From assembly GCA_007449985.2 (NCBI GenBank), contig VIIQ02000104.1, positions 62,001-126,000 on the forward strand: a stretch of 64,000 nt of DNA, in the 5' to 3' direction. The stretch comes from Desmodesmus armatus (Eukaryota; Chlorophyta; Chlorophyceae; Sphaeropleales; Scenedesmaceae). The stretch's first letter is position 1, and the number at the start of each line of letters is the position of its first letter. The position numbers and the translations under genes are program-made. This document shows positions 23,202 to 34,717 of this stretch, in pieces. The notes under the pieces are model-generated. The model was not told the DNA's origin, made no database searches, and saw only the letters and a program-made list of their open reading frames with translations.

Positions 23202-25839
23202 GCTGCTGACAGTGTGCTGTCCTCAAGACAGAGGACGATCCGCTTGTCCAGCAACCTGCAGCCATTCATGTCAGCACACGATCCACACTAAGAGACCAAA
23301 GCGGCAAAGGCGTGGGCTGCTTTCAAGTGACGCAACCACTCTCGGCCCATCTCGACCCATCAACGAACCTCCCAGGGACAGGAGACTCTCACAGCGGCAG
23401 CAAGGGTCGGCAATCAACAGCACCTGCCACCCATGCGGTCCTAACGCACCTGAAGCGCACGTCTCGACGCTCTCCTGTAAGAGCGAGCCTACTGCTGGAT
23501 GGAACTCACGTCTGAACTGAACCAAAGGGCCTGGAACCATGCGGTTGGCGACCCACAATCGATACTCAGATGGATGAAAAGCTGTGATCAGGATCCAGGG
23601 GAAAATGGTGACACCCTCAGCCTACTCGACACCGAGGCAAAATCTTGTTGATGAGTTGTGATAGCGTGTCTCCTTCCCACGTAAGAGCTCAACGAATCAA
23701 CACGTGACAGCTTCACAGAAGCGACAACTACGTTCATTCACCGGCTGGGTTTTGCGGTTTAGTTGGTTGTTTGCTTGCACTTTGCGAGGGAGAGCCACTC
23801 TGATGGCTTTGTTTCACAGTCTGCTTGCCGATCAAAGGCGTTATGGTCGAAAGGCCCGTTGCCGTTGGTGTGATGATTGGCATGACTCACAACGGTGACC
23901 AGTGTGAGGACTGACAATTGGACCAGCCAAAGTGGACCTGCAGTGCAGCAAAGCTCCAAGCAGGGGTAGTAAGGGCCCTTACTACCCCTGGCTCCAAGAT
24001 GGGGGCAGCCAAGGCATTTGGCTCAGCCCTTAGCGTCTCTTATAGCAGCGTCATGTGCCATACCTGGCAGGCCTGCCAGGCCGGGTGCAGGTTCTGCCAG
24101 GCTGGACTCCTGACAGTGAACTTGGTGCCACTCAGCAATTGTAAACTCTCGACAAGGTGATGCATTGTGCATACGTGTACAGGGAGGGACACATACGGTA
24201 TATGTGGATGCCTGCTGGTGAGCACTATAATCCTCTAGTGACCCCTACCCAGGGTCACTAGATAGTGATTCTACTCACCCGGCCCCGGGTGCCACCGGTG
24301 TTAGCGCCCCGCACGTGACATGATGCTGCAGAACTACCCCAACAGGCATATACATGTGGGCACAGCCAGGCCAGAAGCGGTGTATCTGGGTGAGTACAAT
24401 GTTGCCGTATCTGCCCCTACCTGCCCGGCCAAAGGGCAAAGGCATTGTGCAGTGCCCCATCTACACGCTGACACACAGACTCATGCTTTGACTTTTGAAT
24501 GAAAATTTGACAGGCAGCTTGCTCTGGCAGCGCCAGAACCCACCACCTTGTACGCCAGTGCTTGCAGCTTCCTGCGCGTCACCAACGAGGTGCACAGGTG
24601 AAAATGTCGGCAGTCAGCTGCTGAACCCTACACAAACCACAGCGCAGGTGGTGTAATGGCCAGCAGGTACGCATCGGAAGTGGCCCCATGACGCACGGGC
24701 TGCAGCCCCACACACAGCATCACAAGACCACCGTGGTGTATGCTCCTCTGCTGATGACAGCCCACCTTCGGGTAAAAACTGTTACTGTTACTGTTACTGT
24801 TACATGGTTCAGGCTGAGCCTGAACACCCCGTAGGGAGCCAACGAGGCTCATGGGGTCAAAATCCAAGCCTGGGCTGCAGCACATCATGCCTTCTGAGGG
24901 GCAACCTTGAAGCACTGTGAGCGCCGCACAGCCGCCACTGACACATACGGCCCAGGCTGACCTGTTGGCCGTGCAGTTGGACAGTCATGGCAAAGTGCGG
25001 ACCCTCGATGCAGTGCTGACCGCCACGCAGTGATCCCTCTGCCAGAGACATTCGGGTTGTGCTCGGCAGGAACCACAGCAAATTGCCAATTTAGTATGCT
25101 GCATGCGTAGTACGGCTGCACGATTGTAGTCATGCATTTGGAGGCACTGCCAGTCACTCCTTTTGAATTTTACTGCCAGTAGAACACCTGTCAGTACGTT
25201 GAATGCACTAAGCAAAGATCAAAACGCTTGTCATACTGTGAGTGCAGCCGCACATTAGAAGGTACCCCCATCATGAATCATTCTGAGCAGCATGCTAGCA
25301 CTGCTGACATGACTGCTGACTGACTGCTAGACCTGGCAGGCCTCACCCTATCAGGAGCATTGTGCTCTTTAGAGACAGACGACTCGCAGCAGCCTGGAAC
25401 GTGCTGGGACATTCAGTTTTACATGTGAACATTGCATTGCACAACGGCTGCATAACGCACATCCGCTAGTGTGGTTCAACCACACCAAGATCGGATCTTG
25501 GCTCAAGGTGCCGGGCACCTGCAAGGCTTGCACCAAGCCCTATAGGCCTACACAGGTGGGGTGGGGGACAAAGAGTCCAGGCTCAGTAGTGCATGCATTG
25601 TCATCAATCACGGCCTTGGACATCCCTTAATGCTGTTTTGAAAATCTGAAACACTGCTATCTTGCTTCCACCACGGAAAGCGGCCCTCTGCCATGGGCAT
25701 CCAATGTTGTGACGCAGTACCTACAATTGCGTCATAACGTGGGAGGAACACCGATACAAAAGTGCGCGCACCCAGTCCTGTTTGGTAATTCACACTCTGC
25801 AGCACGATCGTTTTCAACTCACGAAGCGCAGTCCGCACG
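23202..25839. other. Divergent intergenic region between XBAT-like and lumen-protein genes
   Basis: No coding exon is supported. It holds a perfect 30-bp palindrome (23,961-23,990), a hairpin with 11-bp arms (24,234-24,244 with 24,252-24,262), and a TTACTG tandem (about 24,780-24,803). After the tandem comes a block (GGGAGCC, AGGCTCATGG) that resembles one at 61,150-61,240. Promoters for both flanking genes must lie here, but no specific element was recognised. Confidence 0.6.
23961..23990. repeat. Perfect 30-bp palindrome without loop
   Basis: CAGGGGTAGTAAGGG is directly followed by its exact reverse complement. GCTCCAAG occurs just outside on both sides (23,953-23,960 and 23,991-23,998), so the palindrome is bracketed by an 8-bp direct repeat, as expected for a tiny insertion with a target-site duplication. 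Confidence 0.75.
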
Positions 25840-26719
25840 ATGATCAGCCGCGTGTCTACCGTCCGCGTCGAGGCCACCAAGGCTCCTGCAAAGGTATGTG
25901 CGGGCGTCCTATTAGAATTGGAACGCAAGCATCGGCGGATCATGAGTGTGGTTGCTGCGCAGCATTGCTGAGGTTGGTTGGGTTGAGTGCCACAGGGTCC
26001 ACAATGCACCTGCCCAACCAACTGTGCGCTGCCCTGTGGGGCATCAGCAATGCTGCAGAACACACTCATTGTCACACTGTGCTGCGATGTGCATTGCCAA
26101 CAGGTGCAGGCCATGCCTCGCAGGCAGGTGCTGGCTACGGGCGCCTCCCTGACTGCTGCACTGTTGGGTGCTGCTGCTGCACAAGCTGCTGGGGAGTCCA
26201 GCGCCACTCGCGCCATTACTGCGGTCACACGCCCCCAGCAGCTGAAGCAGAAGTAAGTTACTAAAAGCTATTGACTTGCTTTCCACATGGACCTGGGGGG
26301 ATCCCCATGGGGACAGGGAACAAATCACAGAACCGGTGTCCTGTCCCTAGTCCCCTGCCCCCTTACACATCAAATTGTATAGTGCATTGCACCCCTGCAT
26401 TGACCGCTATCCAGCCGATGGGTTCAGTGATATCTGCACGGCCAGGGCAGTTTGCCAAATTGCACAGTGCGCTTTCCCTGTACACAGCCTGTGGCATACA
26501 GAATGTGGAGCATCATTCAAGATGTGGCCGGTTCAAGCCCCAGGCTCGGTGCATTGCAACCGTTGCAGTGTGCATTGCAGTTTGTCGGACTCCCAGCACT
26601 GTCTTGAGTAAGTGTCCCTTCCCTGCCTAACTGTCTCCAGGAATGACAACCGTGCGGCCCTGAAGGAGCAGGTGCAGAAGGTTAGGGATGGCGAGGCAGA
26701 CCCCAAGTCGCTGCCTTGA
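25840..26719 (+). CDS. Small predicted thylakoid-lumen protein with bipartite Tat-type presequence (93 aa)
   Basis: Exons 25840-25893, 26104-26252 and 26641-26719 (TGA) have phases 0 and 2 that agree. Residues 1-22 are basic and hydroxylated, like a stromal transit peptide. Then come a twin arginine (R24-R25), a hydrophobic Ala/Leu stretch (about 28-43) and an AQA cleavage motif (44-46). This is the layout of a lumen protein exported by the Tat pathway. The predicted mature part is only about 46 residues, soluble and charged (LKQKNDNRAALKEQVQKVRD), probably one helix, ending in SLP. I do not recognise the family. It could be a small lumenal subunit or assembly factor of a photosystem, but nothing in the sequence proves that. 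Confidence 0.72.
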
Positions 26720-28740
26720 GCTTCTTGAGGCCATCCCTGTGATGTGGCATCGTCCTAGCTGCGACTGCGGACTGTGCAAGGGTTGGAAGGGGCTACTGCT
26801 GCTGACGGTCAACATTTTTTCGGCGGCGTGTGAAGAACAGCGTGACGATGTCATAGGGCACTTGCTTCATCAAGTGGCAGGGCCTTTGCAGGACTGCATT
26901 GTGTGCCAGTAAACTGCTAGGCACAGCTTTTTTCTCTGACTACAGGTTGTATGTGGGCTGCTGTTTGTTGTGTTGGCATGCCCTGTTGGTGCAACTGAAT
27001 GGCATGTTGGGTCCAGTCCACTGCTTTTGGCAAGCACCCCGCAGCGGCGCGGTGATTGGTGCTCGCTCCTGTGGGTTGCCTGCCAAGCGGCCCTCCTTGC
27101 GTGTCATGCGTGTGCCGCACACATGTGTACCATTTATGGTATGCCGTCGAGAGTAACAAGCGCCTGCAGCTGTGCTAGCTGTTCTGCAGCTAGTGACCAC
27201 ACAGGTTCTGAGGGTCACCTCCGAAGCTTGCTTGTCCGGTGCTTGGGAGCTGAAAGACATGCGTGAACCCCTTTGGCTGATACGCCAAGCTGTGTAGCAG
27301 CTCAGGCCTTGTATGCTGCCGGACAAAAGGGCCCCTTTGCTCCTGAGCAGTGGACGATCAAACATGCATTTGGTTGTGCGGTGTTTGAGCACAGCGTCGG
27401 GGTCACCCCAAGGTTTGGTGAGCTTGTGCTCTGTTACAGTCTGTACATGCCATGTTGGCAACTTCCAGGCATGTCAGTCTTGGTTTTGGGGTTGTTGCAA
27501 GTTGCTTTGTAAAGTACGGATTCTGACAGGACAACCATGGGCAGACTGAATTGTGTGTTGCTACCTGCATGTGACCCATTCCTGAGTGGGTGCGCTGCAA
27601 CCTGCCCAGTGTGCAAGAGCAACACCATAGCCACCTGCACAGGTAACTTTGCAAGCAGAATGCCCGCGCAACAGGACATCAGCACATTACAACACCTGTC
27701 ATGCCACTGCTACACATCGCCGCTACATCACCTTGTCACTGCCTCCTACGTTACAAACTGTCAAACACTGTGCAGACACAACCGACAGCTCCTCCCGCAG
27801 CAACCACACAGCTTGACATGTGTACGTACCATAGACGACTGCATGCATACACCCAAGCCCATACTGACATGTGCGCAGCAGGGTGCCGTTTGGTTGGACC
27901 AGCCAACACAAGGTTGGCCACAAGATATGAGACTGCAGCACACAACACCATGCTAGGCTAGCACAGCCCATATCACACACTTCCCTAATTTGGCCCAACC
28001 AACTACCCTGCACCTGATGTGCGCACCCACTAGTGCCAGGGGCTACAAACAACTGTCATCTGAATAAGGGTGCTGTACCGCACCCCTCTCCCCAACCCAC
28101 ACCCTCACAGAGGTGTCTGCGCCACACACTCTACACTTTAGCAGGCTCTGCACTGCTGCTGCAACCAGCTGAGGGCTGGTTGAGCTTGGGTGGGAATGAC
28201 ACACTCAGCTCTGCCAGACTGCGGCACATTAGCACTCATCGTCTCAAGTACATTAGCACTCAGCGTCTCAGGGACTGTTGTTGTGGGAAAGGCACTGTCA
28301 CACTCAACTCCTGTGACTTCACCCAGACACACTGCACCCCTGCCAAAACATGCCACTGTGTCAAACAACTGTGTCTGCAGCTGTCAAGCAAGCTGTGGGT
28401 GCAGCACTCATGCAGATGCAGCATATGGCAAACACATCCCGCACCAACAACCCTAGGCAACCACGCCGCTGTGACAAAGCAGCAGCAGCAGTGCTGATGA
28501 CTGCCACAAGAGCTATTTTATGAGATCATGTTGGCTCGCAGGCTTGCCACTGCTGCCCACACATGCAGCAAGACACCCCAGGAGCACATGTGCTGACGTC
28601 AACTTCGAGCCCAACACACAATTGAGCAACATGATCAGCAAGTTCACACAGCATGCTGACGCGCTAGCAACACCAGCAGAACTGTGCTGTTCCACGAAAC
28701 GTGCTCATGCTGAACGTCAGCAGACAAGGCAGCAGCAGCT
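26720..28740. other. Convergent intergenic region; no gene recognised
   Basis: This lies between the 3' ends of the lumen-protein gene and the RGG-repeat gene. Frames are short, with no family resemblance and no splice-linked exon chain. A small duplicated phrase (CATTAGCACTCA followed by CGTCTCA) is seen near 28,227-28,272. No tRNA box pattern was found. Confidence 0.55.
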
Positions 28741-29592
28741 TTACTTCTTCTTGCCCTTGCCAGCACAGCATGGCTTAACAACCTCCTCAACCACCTGCTT
28801 CTCAGGGTATAGCATCTTGTGACCAAACCACGCTGCTGCAATGACACCCGCATACAGCGCGACACCGCCCACACCCTTGCCAGCGTTAGACCCTCCCTCG
28901 CCCCCTGCACTGCTGCCACCACTGCTGCCGCTGTCACCTCCACTGCCGCTGCCACCACTGCCACCACTCCCGCTGCCATCGCTGCCGCCGATGTCCCCGC
29001 CGGAGGGTCCCTCCCTGCCTCCCCTGCCCCCAGGGCGGTCTATGCTGGGTGTGCTGGGCGCTTGGTCAATACTGCTGAGTGCTGCATCCCTGCCGCCCCT
29101 CCCGCCAGGGCGTTCGATGCTGCCAATGTTCCCGGAGCTTCCTGCACCCCCAGACAGGCCAGCATCTCTGCCACCGCGGCCTCCAGGGCGTGCGAGGGCG
29201 GGATCCTGAGGGGTGGAAGGGGCGTCCCAGCCAGTTGGCATGTCCCCACGGCCCCCGCGGCCCCCTGGGCGCTCAATACTGCCAGGGGTACCCTCGCTAC
29301 CGCTGCCTGTTGCAAAGACTGCACCCCGTGAAGCACCTCCGCTGGGACGGGAGGTGCTTGAGCGGGAAGTGAAGAGCAGGAGATCGCTGCTGCGGGGTAG
29401 GTCATAGCTGCGGCTGCCTCCTCCTGCTGGACGGGAGATGCTGAGGGATGGGACGTATGCTGTGGCCTTGCTGTTGCTGCTGGGGCCTGCTGTGTTGCCT
29501 GATAGGGGTGCCTGAGCACGGACCTGCAGCTGAGGGGACCTGCTGCAGTGACTGCACCTGGCAGCGCCAGACAGGCTGTTGGAAAGCTGCAT
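28741..29592 (-). CDS. Predicted plastid protein with four RPGGRGGR repeats and one C-terminal membrane segment (283 aa)
   Basis: Single exon from ATG at 29592 to a stop at 28741. Residues 1-30 (MQLSNSLSGAARCSHCSR start) are Ser/Arg/Ala-rich without acids, like a chloroplast transit peptide. A disordered Ser/Arg/Gly region follows with four copies of (I/L)xRPGGRGGR(G/D/E), arginines at 108, 135, 161 and 186, spaced 27, 26 and 25. Next is a Gly/Ser linker (195-240), one hydrophobic segment (about 242-260, GVALYAGVIAAAWFGHKM) and a charged tail with CC and KKK. RGG boxes usually bind RNA or drive condensation; regular spaced stickers on a membrane anchor suggest a scaffold or RNA tether, which is inference. 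I know no named homologue. An upstream in-frame extension exists, but this is the first ATG followed by a transit-like sequence. Confidence 0.75.
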   Translation of the reverse strand: MQLSNSLSGAARCSHCSRSPQLQVRAQAPLSGNTAGPSSNSKATAYVPSLSISRPAGGGSRSYDLPRSSDLLLFTSRSSTSRPSGGASRGAVFATGSGSEGTPGSIERPGGRGGRGDMPTGWDAPSTPQDPALARPGGRGGRDAGLSGGAGSSGNIGSIERPGGRGGRDAALSSIDQAPSTPSIDRPGGRGGREGPSGGDIGGSDGSGSGGSGGSGSGGDSGSSGGSSAGGEGGSNAGKGVGGVALYAGVIAAAWFGHKMLYPEKQVVEEVVKPCCAGKGKKK

Positions 29593-30345
29593 TGTAGGTC
29601 TGCAAAGAATCAGGGGGACAGGCGAGCATGCGTATTGATCATACGGCAACTGGTGCGAGGAAATCTTCTGTCGTGATAGTTGGGGGATCGGTGCACATCC
29701 AGCTGCAACCCGCTGATGTGATGGGTTGCTGCGAAAAGGCACAGTCAAGCAATACTGCACCGTCTGCTGCAAACCAATACGGAGCGATCAAACTCCTGAT
29801 CAAAATCAAGCACAGAATCAGGCTTGAGCTGGCGCAGGCACCAAACAGCAGCCATCACAACCGACTTTTCTGCCAGAGCCAGGATGCTTGCCAATGGCTC
29901 ACCTTGTGCGGATAAACAGCAGCACACACGCTGAATACAACAAAGATCACAACAATGATCACGCACACGTGCACTGTGCACTGAGCTTCAAGACTGAGAG
30001 CAGCAACGATGACAAGGACAGGAGGGCACGGCAGCACGCAAGAGTTTTTGCAAATCGAAGATAACGCCATCAACGAGTTCAAGGGGTGCTTTGGCTTCGG
30101 CAAACATGACTAACACCAAGGGTTTGACTTCTGCAGAACGTTCCATTGACTCAATTGCCGATTTCACCTCGTCAATGTAAGTAAACTTGTGGTTACTATC
30201 TTGTGATTTCTTTCTGACGTCAAGTGTGGCGCGCTTGTCTGTCGATGCAGCCGAGGCAGTGATCTTGCCAGCATCACTGCCATTTGTGTGCGGCCACGCT
30301 CTATTTCCCCAACCCATTGCGCGACCCCCGACAAGTTTATACAAG
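29593..30345. promoter_or_regulatory. Divergent promoter region of the RGG-repeat and J-domain genes
   Basis: 753 bp lie between ATG 29592 (minus) and ATG 30346 (plus). No TATA box or known element was recognised. It is somewhat AT-richer than its surroundings in the middle (about 29,740-30,240). A minus-strand ORF of 109 codons lies inside it. Confidence 0.5.
29988..30317 (-). CDS. Hypothetical ORF, 109 aa, doubtful
   Basis: An ATG at 30317-30315 opens 109 codons to a stop at 29988. The middle (FTYIDEVKSAIESMERSAE, then PLVLVMFAEAKAPLEL) looks protein-like, with amphipathic spacing and AT-richer codons than the neighbours. However, its ATG lies only 28 bp from the J-domain start on the other strand, which leaves no promoter room. 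It may be a relic, an exon of a longer minus-strand transcript, or chance. Confidence 0.25.
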   Translation of the reverse strand: MGWGNRAWPHTNGSDAGKITASAASTDKRATLDVRKKSQDSNHKFTYIDEVKSAIESMERSAEVKPLVLVMFAEAKAPLELVDGVIFDLQKLLRAAVPSCPCHRCCSQS

Positions 30346-33300
30346 ATGACCGTCCCACCTGCAGTTGACCACTACAGGGTGCTGCAGCTCAGCAGGGCAG
30401 CAACCCAGGAGGATGTCAAACAGGTGTGCACTCTTCATCCATGCACCAATGCACCCAAAACAGGGGGTTTGTGAGATCCCTACATGTCCAGAACTGACAC
30501 TACTCTCAGCACAGCTGCTGGTAAAGTCACCTTTCAGATATCCAGACTTCCTTGCCCCCGTGCCCTCTGTTGCATCTGCAAGCTTGTGCTGCAGCACTTT
30601 TGCGAAACTCAATTCAATGTCCCTCTGTTTCACCTGTCTGCAGGCCTACCGCCGCCTGGCACGCACATGTCACCCTGACAAGGGCGGATCAGCAGCAGCA
30701 TTCGCTGCTCTACAAGCTGCCTTTGAAACCCTCAGCGACCCCAAGACACGGTCCGCATATGACGCCCTGGCAGCAGACCTGAGGTTTAGGCCAGGGGTGG
30801 CCCAACAAAACCCCAATGGAGGCAGCGGCTCACCCCACCAGGTGAGGAACCTTGGGCATCGTCTCCCTATGGGCAGTACCAGCAGCCCAGGCAGCACGCG
30901 CAACTGGAATGGACATGCCAGTGTATGGTTGGCATAAGCAGTCAATGCTGCACTTCTTGCTGCAGTTTGTGTTGACGGCATGTTATATGCATACAAACCA
31001 AATCCTTGTGGGTTTAGGCCAGGGAAACTCAGTAGCCTTTGCAGTCGCTGAAACTGCAATGCTGCACAAGCTCGCATATGCATCGCATCTGAGCCATCTG
31101 GGCTATCCCCCTCCCCCCTCTTCCCCGCTTGTGGGTCATTGACATTTGTGCACCACGGATGTGTCTCTTGAACTGCCGGGGAGGCTCAGCAGCAGCAGCC
31201 CCTGCCCCTGCCCCTGCCACAGCCCCTGCCCCTGCAATTGCTGAAACTCCACTGGAGCATCAGCTCAGATGCATACACCCATTTCACCTCACATGTGTTG
31301 TGCACTATGATTGTTTTGTGCCATTGCTGCGTTGCTGATTTTCAGGGAGGCTCAGCAGCCCCTGCCCCTGCCCCTGGGGTGGCTGAAGCTGCACTGCTGC
31401 ACCAGCTGCTGCAGCGGACTGCAGCCCACCCCTGTGCTGTCATTGACCCTATGAGCCAGCTGTGTGTGACGTGTGAGGTGCGTGTGACGTGCCAAGTGTG
31501 TGTGACGTGTGAGGTGTGAGGTGCACCTCACACACCTCACACGTGTGAGGTGTGTGAGGTGACGTGCCAGGTGTGTGTGACGTGTGAGGTGTGAACCCAT
31601 GAGTCAGCTGTGTGTGACGTGTGAGGTGCGGCCAGGCTACATGTACATTGCCTGTTCAGCATTGCGATTTGATTTCATAATTGTTGACTTGTTCCACCAA
31701 CAGATGTCCGTGAGCTGTGCAAAGGGCGGTGTGTCAGCTGGCGTCTGCCTGATATGACGTGATTCACCTCCTCGACTGCCAACCTTTGCGCGTGCTGTCT
31801 TCCTGGCCAACAAGTCACTTCCATTTCCCTGGCCCCTGCTTGTTGCAGATGTGCCTGCGGCCAGCCACCCAGCAGTGCTGGACTTGTGGCATGGACATCT
31901 GTGACTTCTGCACACGCAGGCAGCATTGGAAGGTATGTGCTGACACATGGGTTACAGTGCTGGGTGGCAGAGGGGAGTGGCTGATATGTGAAATGGACAA
32001 TGTGACTTCTGTTTCTGAACAGCCAGCACTCGGAGGTACGTGGGGGGCTGGCTGACAGGTTGCTTCACCTGCAGAGGACATATGTGTAGTAAACAGAACA
32101 GTACCGCTGTCGGCCTTGCCATCACACAAGCATGGTCACACATAACATGTGCAACGTGTGACCCTTGCTGTGTGCCATGCTACACATCTGTTGCGTGTGT
32201 ACGTGTGTGCAGGGCAGTGTGTTGCTGCACTGGCCCCTGGTCAACCAGCCTAACAGCATGTTGGAGCAGATGGGCAGGAGGGAGCTGGAACTGAAAAGGC
32301 GGGAAGATGCTCAGGCATACAAGGAGGCACAGCCTGGATACAGGTAGAGAGAATCAGGCTTCATGGCAATCTTCAAATGCTTTTGGCGCAGATAGACATG
32401 AGCGCTAGCTGCAGACCCCCCCCCCCCCGGGCTACCCTGCCTTCCATTCCCTCAGGGACAGGCTGTGCGCAGCATGCTGCTTCATGTTTGGGTGGCAGTA
32501 CTAGTATGGAAGTTGCTCAGGCATACAAGGAGGCACAGCCTGGATACAGGTGAGAGAGAATCAGGCTACATGGCAATCTTCAAATGCTTCTGGCGCAGAT
32601 AGACATGAGCGCTAGCTGCAGACCCCCCCCCTGGGCTACCCTGCCTTCCATTCCCTCAGGGACAGGCTGTGCGCAGCATGCTGCTTCATGTTTGGGTGGC
32701 AGTACTAGTATGGAAGTTGCTCAGGCATACAAGGAGGCACAGCCTGGGTACAGGTAGGGAGGGCCAGGGGGACGCACAACTTGCTGCTATGCCAGTCTCC
32801 ATTCCGGCAGGTGACACACCAACCTCAGGCGACCTGAGGTGTTGTGTGCCATGCTTGAAGATACTGCATATGCCTGATCTGGAACCAATGAAAAGCTAGC
32901 CCATCAATGTAGTTGCGCTGAACTCAGCAAGGCTTGCTAGTGTCAAACCATAGTGATGAAGCTTGATGTGTCTGCTGCTGCTGCTGTTGCTGCTGCCCCG
33001 TGCAGGCCCCAAGCAGAGCTCCACGTGCTGCGGCAGTTCCAGGATGCTGTCGTGGACATCCTGCAGCATCAACATCAGCAGCAGCAGCAGCAGCAGCAGC
33101 ACAAGCCTGCAGGCTCCTTGACAGACACCACCCATTGCACTGGAGCTGCTCTTCCTGTTCAACACAACGACAGCAGAAGCAGCAGCAGCAGCAGCACAAG
33201 CCTGTTCAGCCTCCCCAAGTCAAGCCTCACCACCAGCCCTGCCAGCTCCCTTGGCTACCAATGCAACAGCAGCAACAGCGTCATGCTCGACATAAGCAGC

Positions 33301-34671
33301 ACACACCACAATAGCAGCAGCAGCAGCAGCAGTACGGCCTTGGTGGATGCCTCATCCAAGCAGAGTGCCCTGTCCATGCACAGCAAATGCCCTGCCCCCA
33401 ACAAGTGCTTTCAGGCTTGGCGGGCTGCATTATCAGATGGTGTGCAGCAGTTGCTGCTGGGTCTGCACGACCACCGGCTAAGCCGGTTCTACATGTGGGG
33501 TCAGACAGAGTGCTGTGTGCTGCTGGTGATGCACCTCCCAACAGGTCAGGGAATGTGGGTGGGGCAGGGGGTGGGTGGTGGTGGGTGGGTGGGTGGGGGG
33601 TACGGGCAGAGCAGGAGCATGCATGCTCCCGGACCATTCGATGCGCATGTGGGGTGTGTGGTGTTTGGTCACAGTGCTATCAGGCCTGGCAGGCTGCTCC
33701 TGAGGGTGTGTGGCAGTCGCTGCTGGGGTTGCATGACCACCACTGAGTCGGTTTTATGTGTGGGGCCAGACGGAGTGTTGTGTGCTACTGGTGATGCACC
33801 TCCCAACAGGTGGGGGGTGATGGATTGTGGGGTGGGTGGGTGGGTGGGGGGGTATGGGCAGAGCAGGTGCATGCATGTTCCAATGCGCATGTGGGGTGTG
33901 CACACCACACGTGTGGTGTTTGGTCATGGTGCTATCAGGCCTGGCAGGGTGCTCTGAGGGTGTGTGGGTGCCACAGCGGCAATCGATGCTGGGTCTGCAC
34001 GACCAAGGCTGAGTCAGTTTGATATGTGTAGCCAGACGGAGTGCTGTGTGCTGCTGGTGATGCACCTTCCAACAGGTGGGGGGTGATGGATTGTGGGGTG
34101 GGTGGGTGGGGTGGGGGGTGGGGGAGTATGAGCAGAGCAGGTGCATGCATGTTCCCGGAACACTGAATGCGCATGTGGAGTGTGTGGTGCTTGGTCATGG
34201 TGCTATCAGGCCTGGCAGGGTGCTGCTGATCGTGTGCGGCAGTCGCTGCTGGGGTTGCATGACCACCGGTTGAGCCGGTTCTACATGTGGGGTCAGACGG
34301 AGTGCTGTGTGGTACTACTAGTAGTACTGGTGATGCACCTCCCAACAGGTACTGTGTGTGTGAGGTGGGGGTGGGGGGTGATGGTGTAGGGTATGTTCAT
34401 GCAGAGTTGCATCTAAGTTTCATCCCTACGCAGTGTGTTGCGTTTGGATGCATTGTGGTTACAATGGGATGCAAGGCGGAGTTTGGCAGACGCTGCTAGG
34501 GCTGCGCAACCGGAGTATCCCCCCTCGGAGGCGCTACCGGGGTGCTCCTCCGGGGACTGCTTCCGTACCACCGCGTGTCCTTGTCAGGCAGTGGGGGAGA
34601 AGGGGGGTGTCTGCAGCATCTAACTCCGCCCCTCTGCTGAGTCATAACTGTGTATGTGCTGCCAAGTGCTA

Positions 34672-34717
<46 letters not shown>

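Noticed and set aside
29040..29519. Antisense and other-frame ORFs over the RGG-repeat gene
   Set aside because: Produced by GC-rich repeat composition; only the frame with the RGG repeats, transit-like start and membrane segment is coherent.
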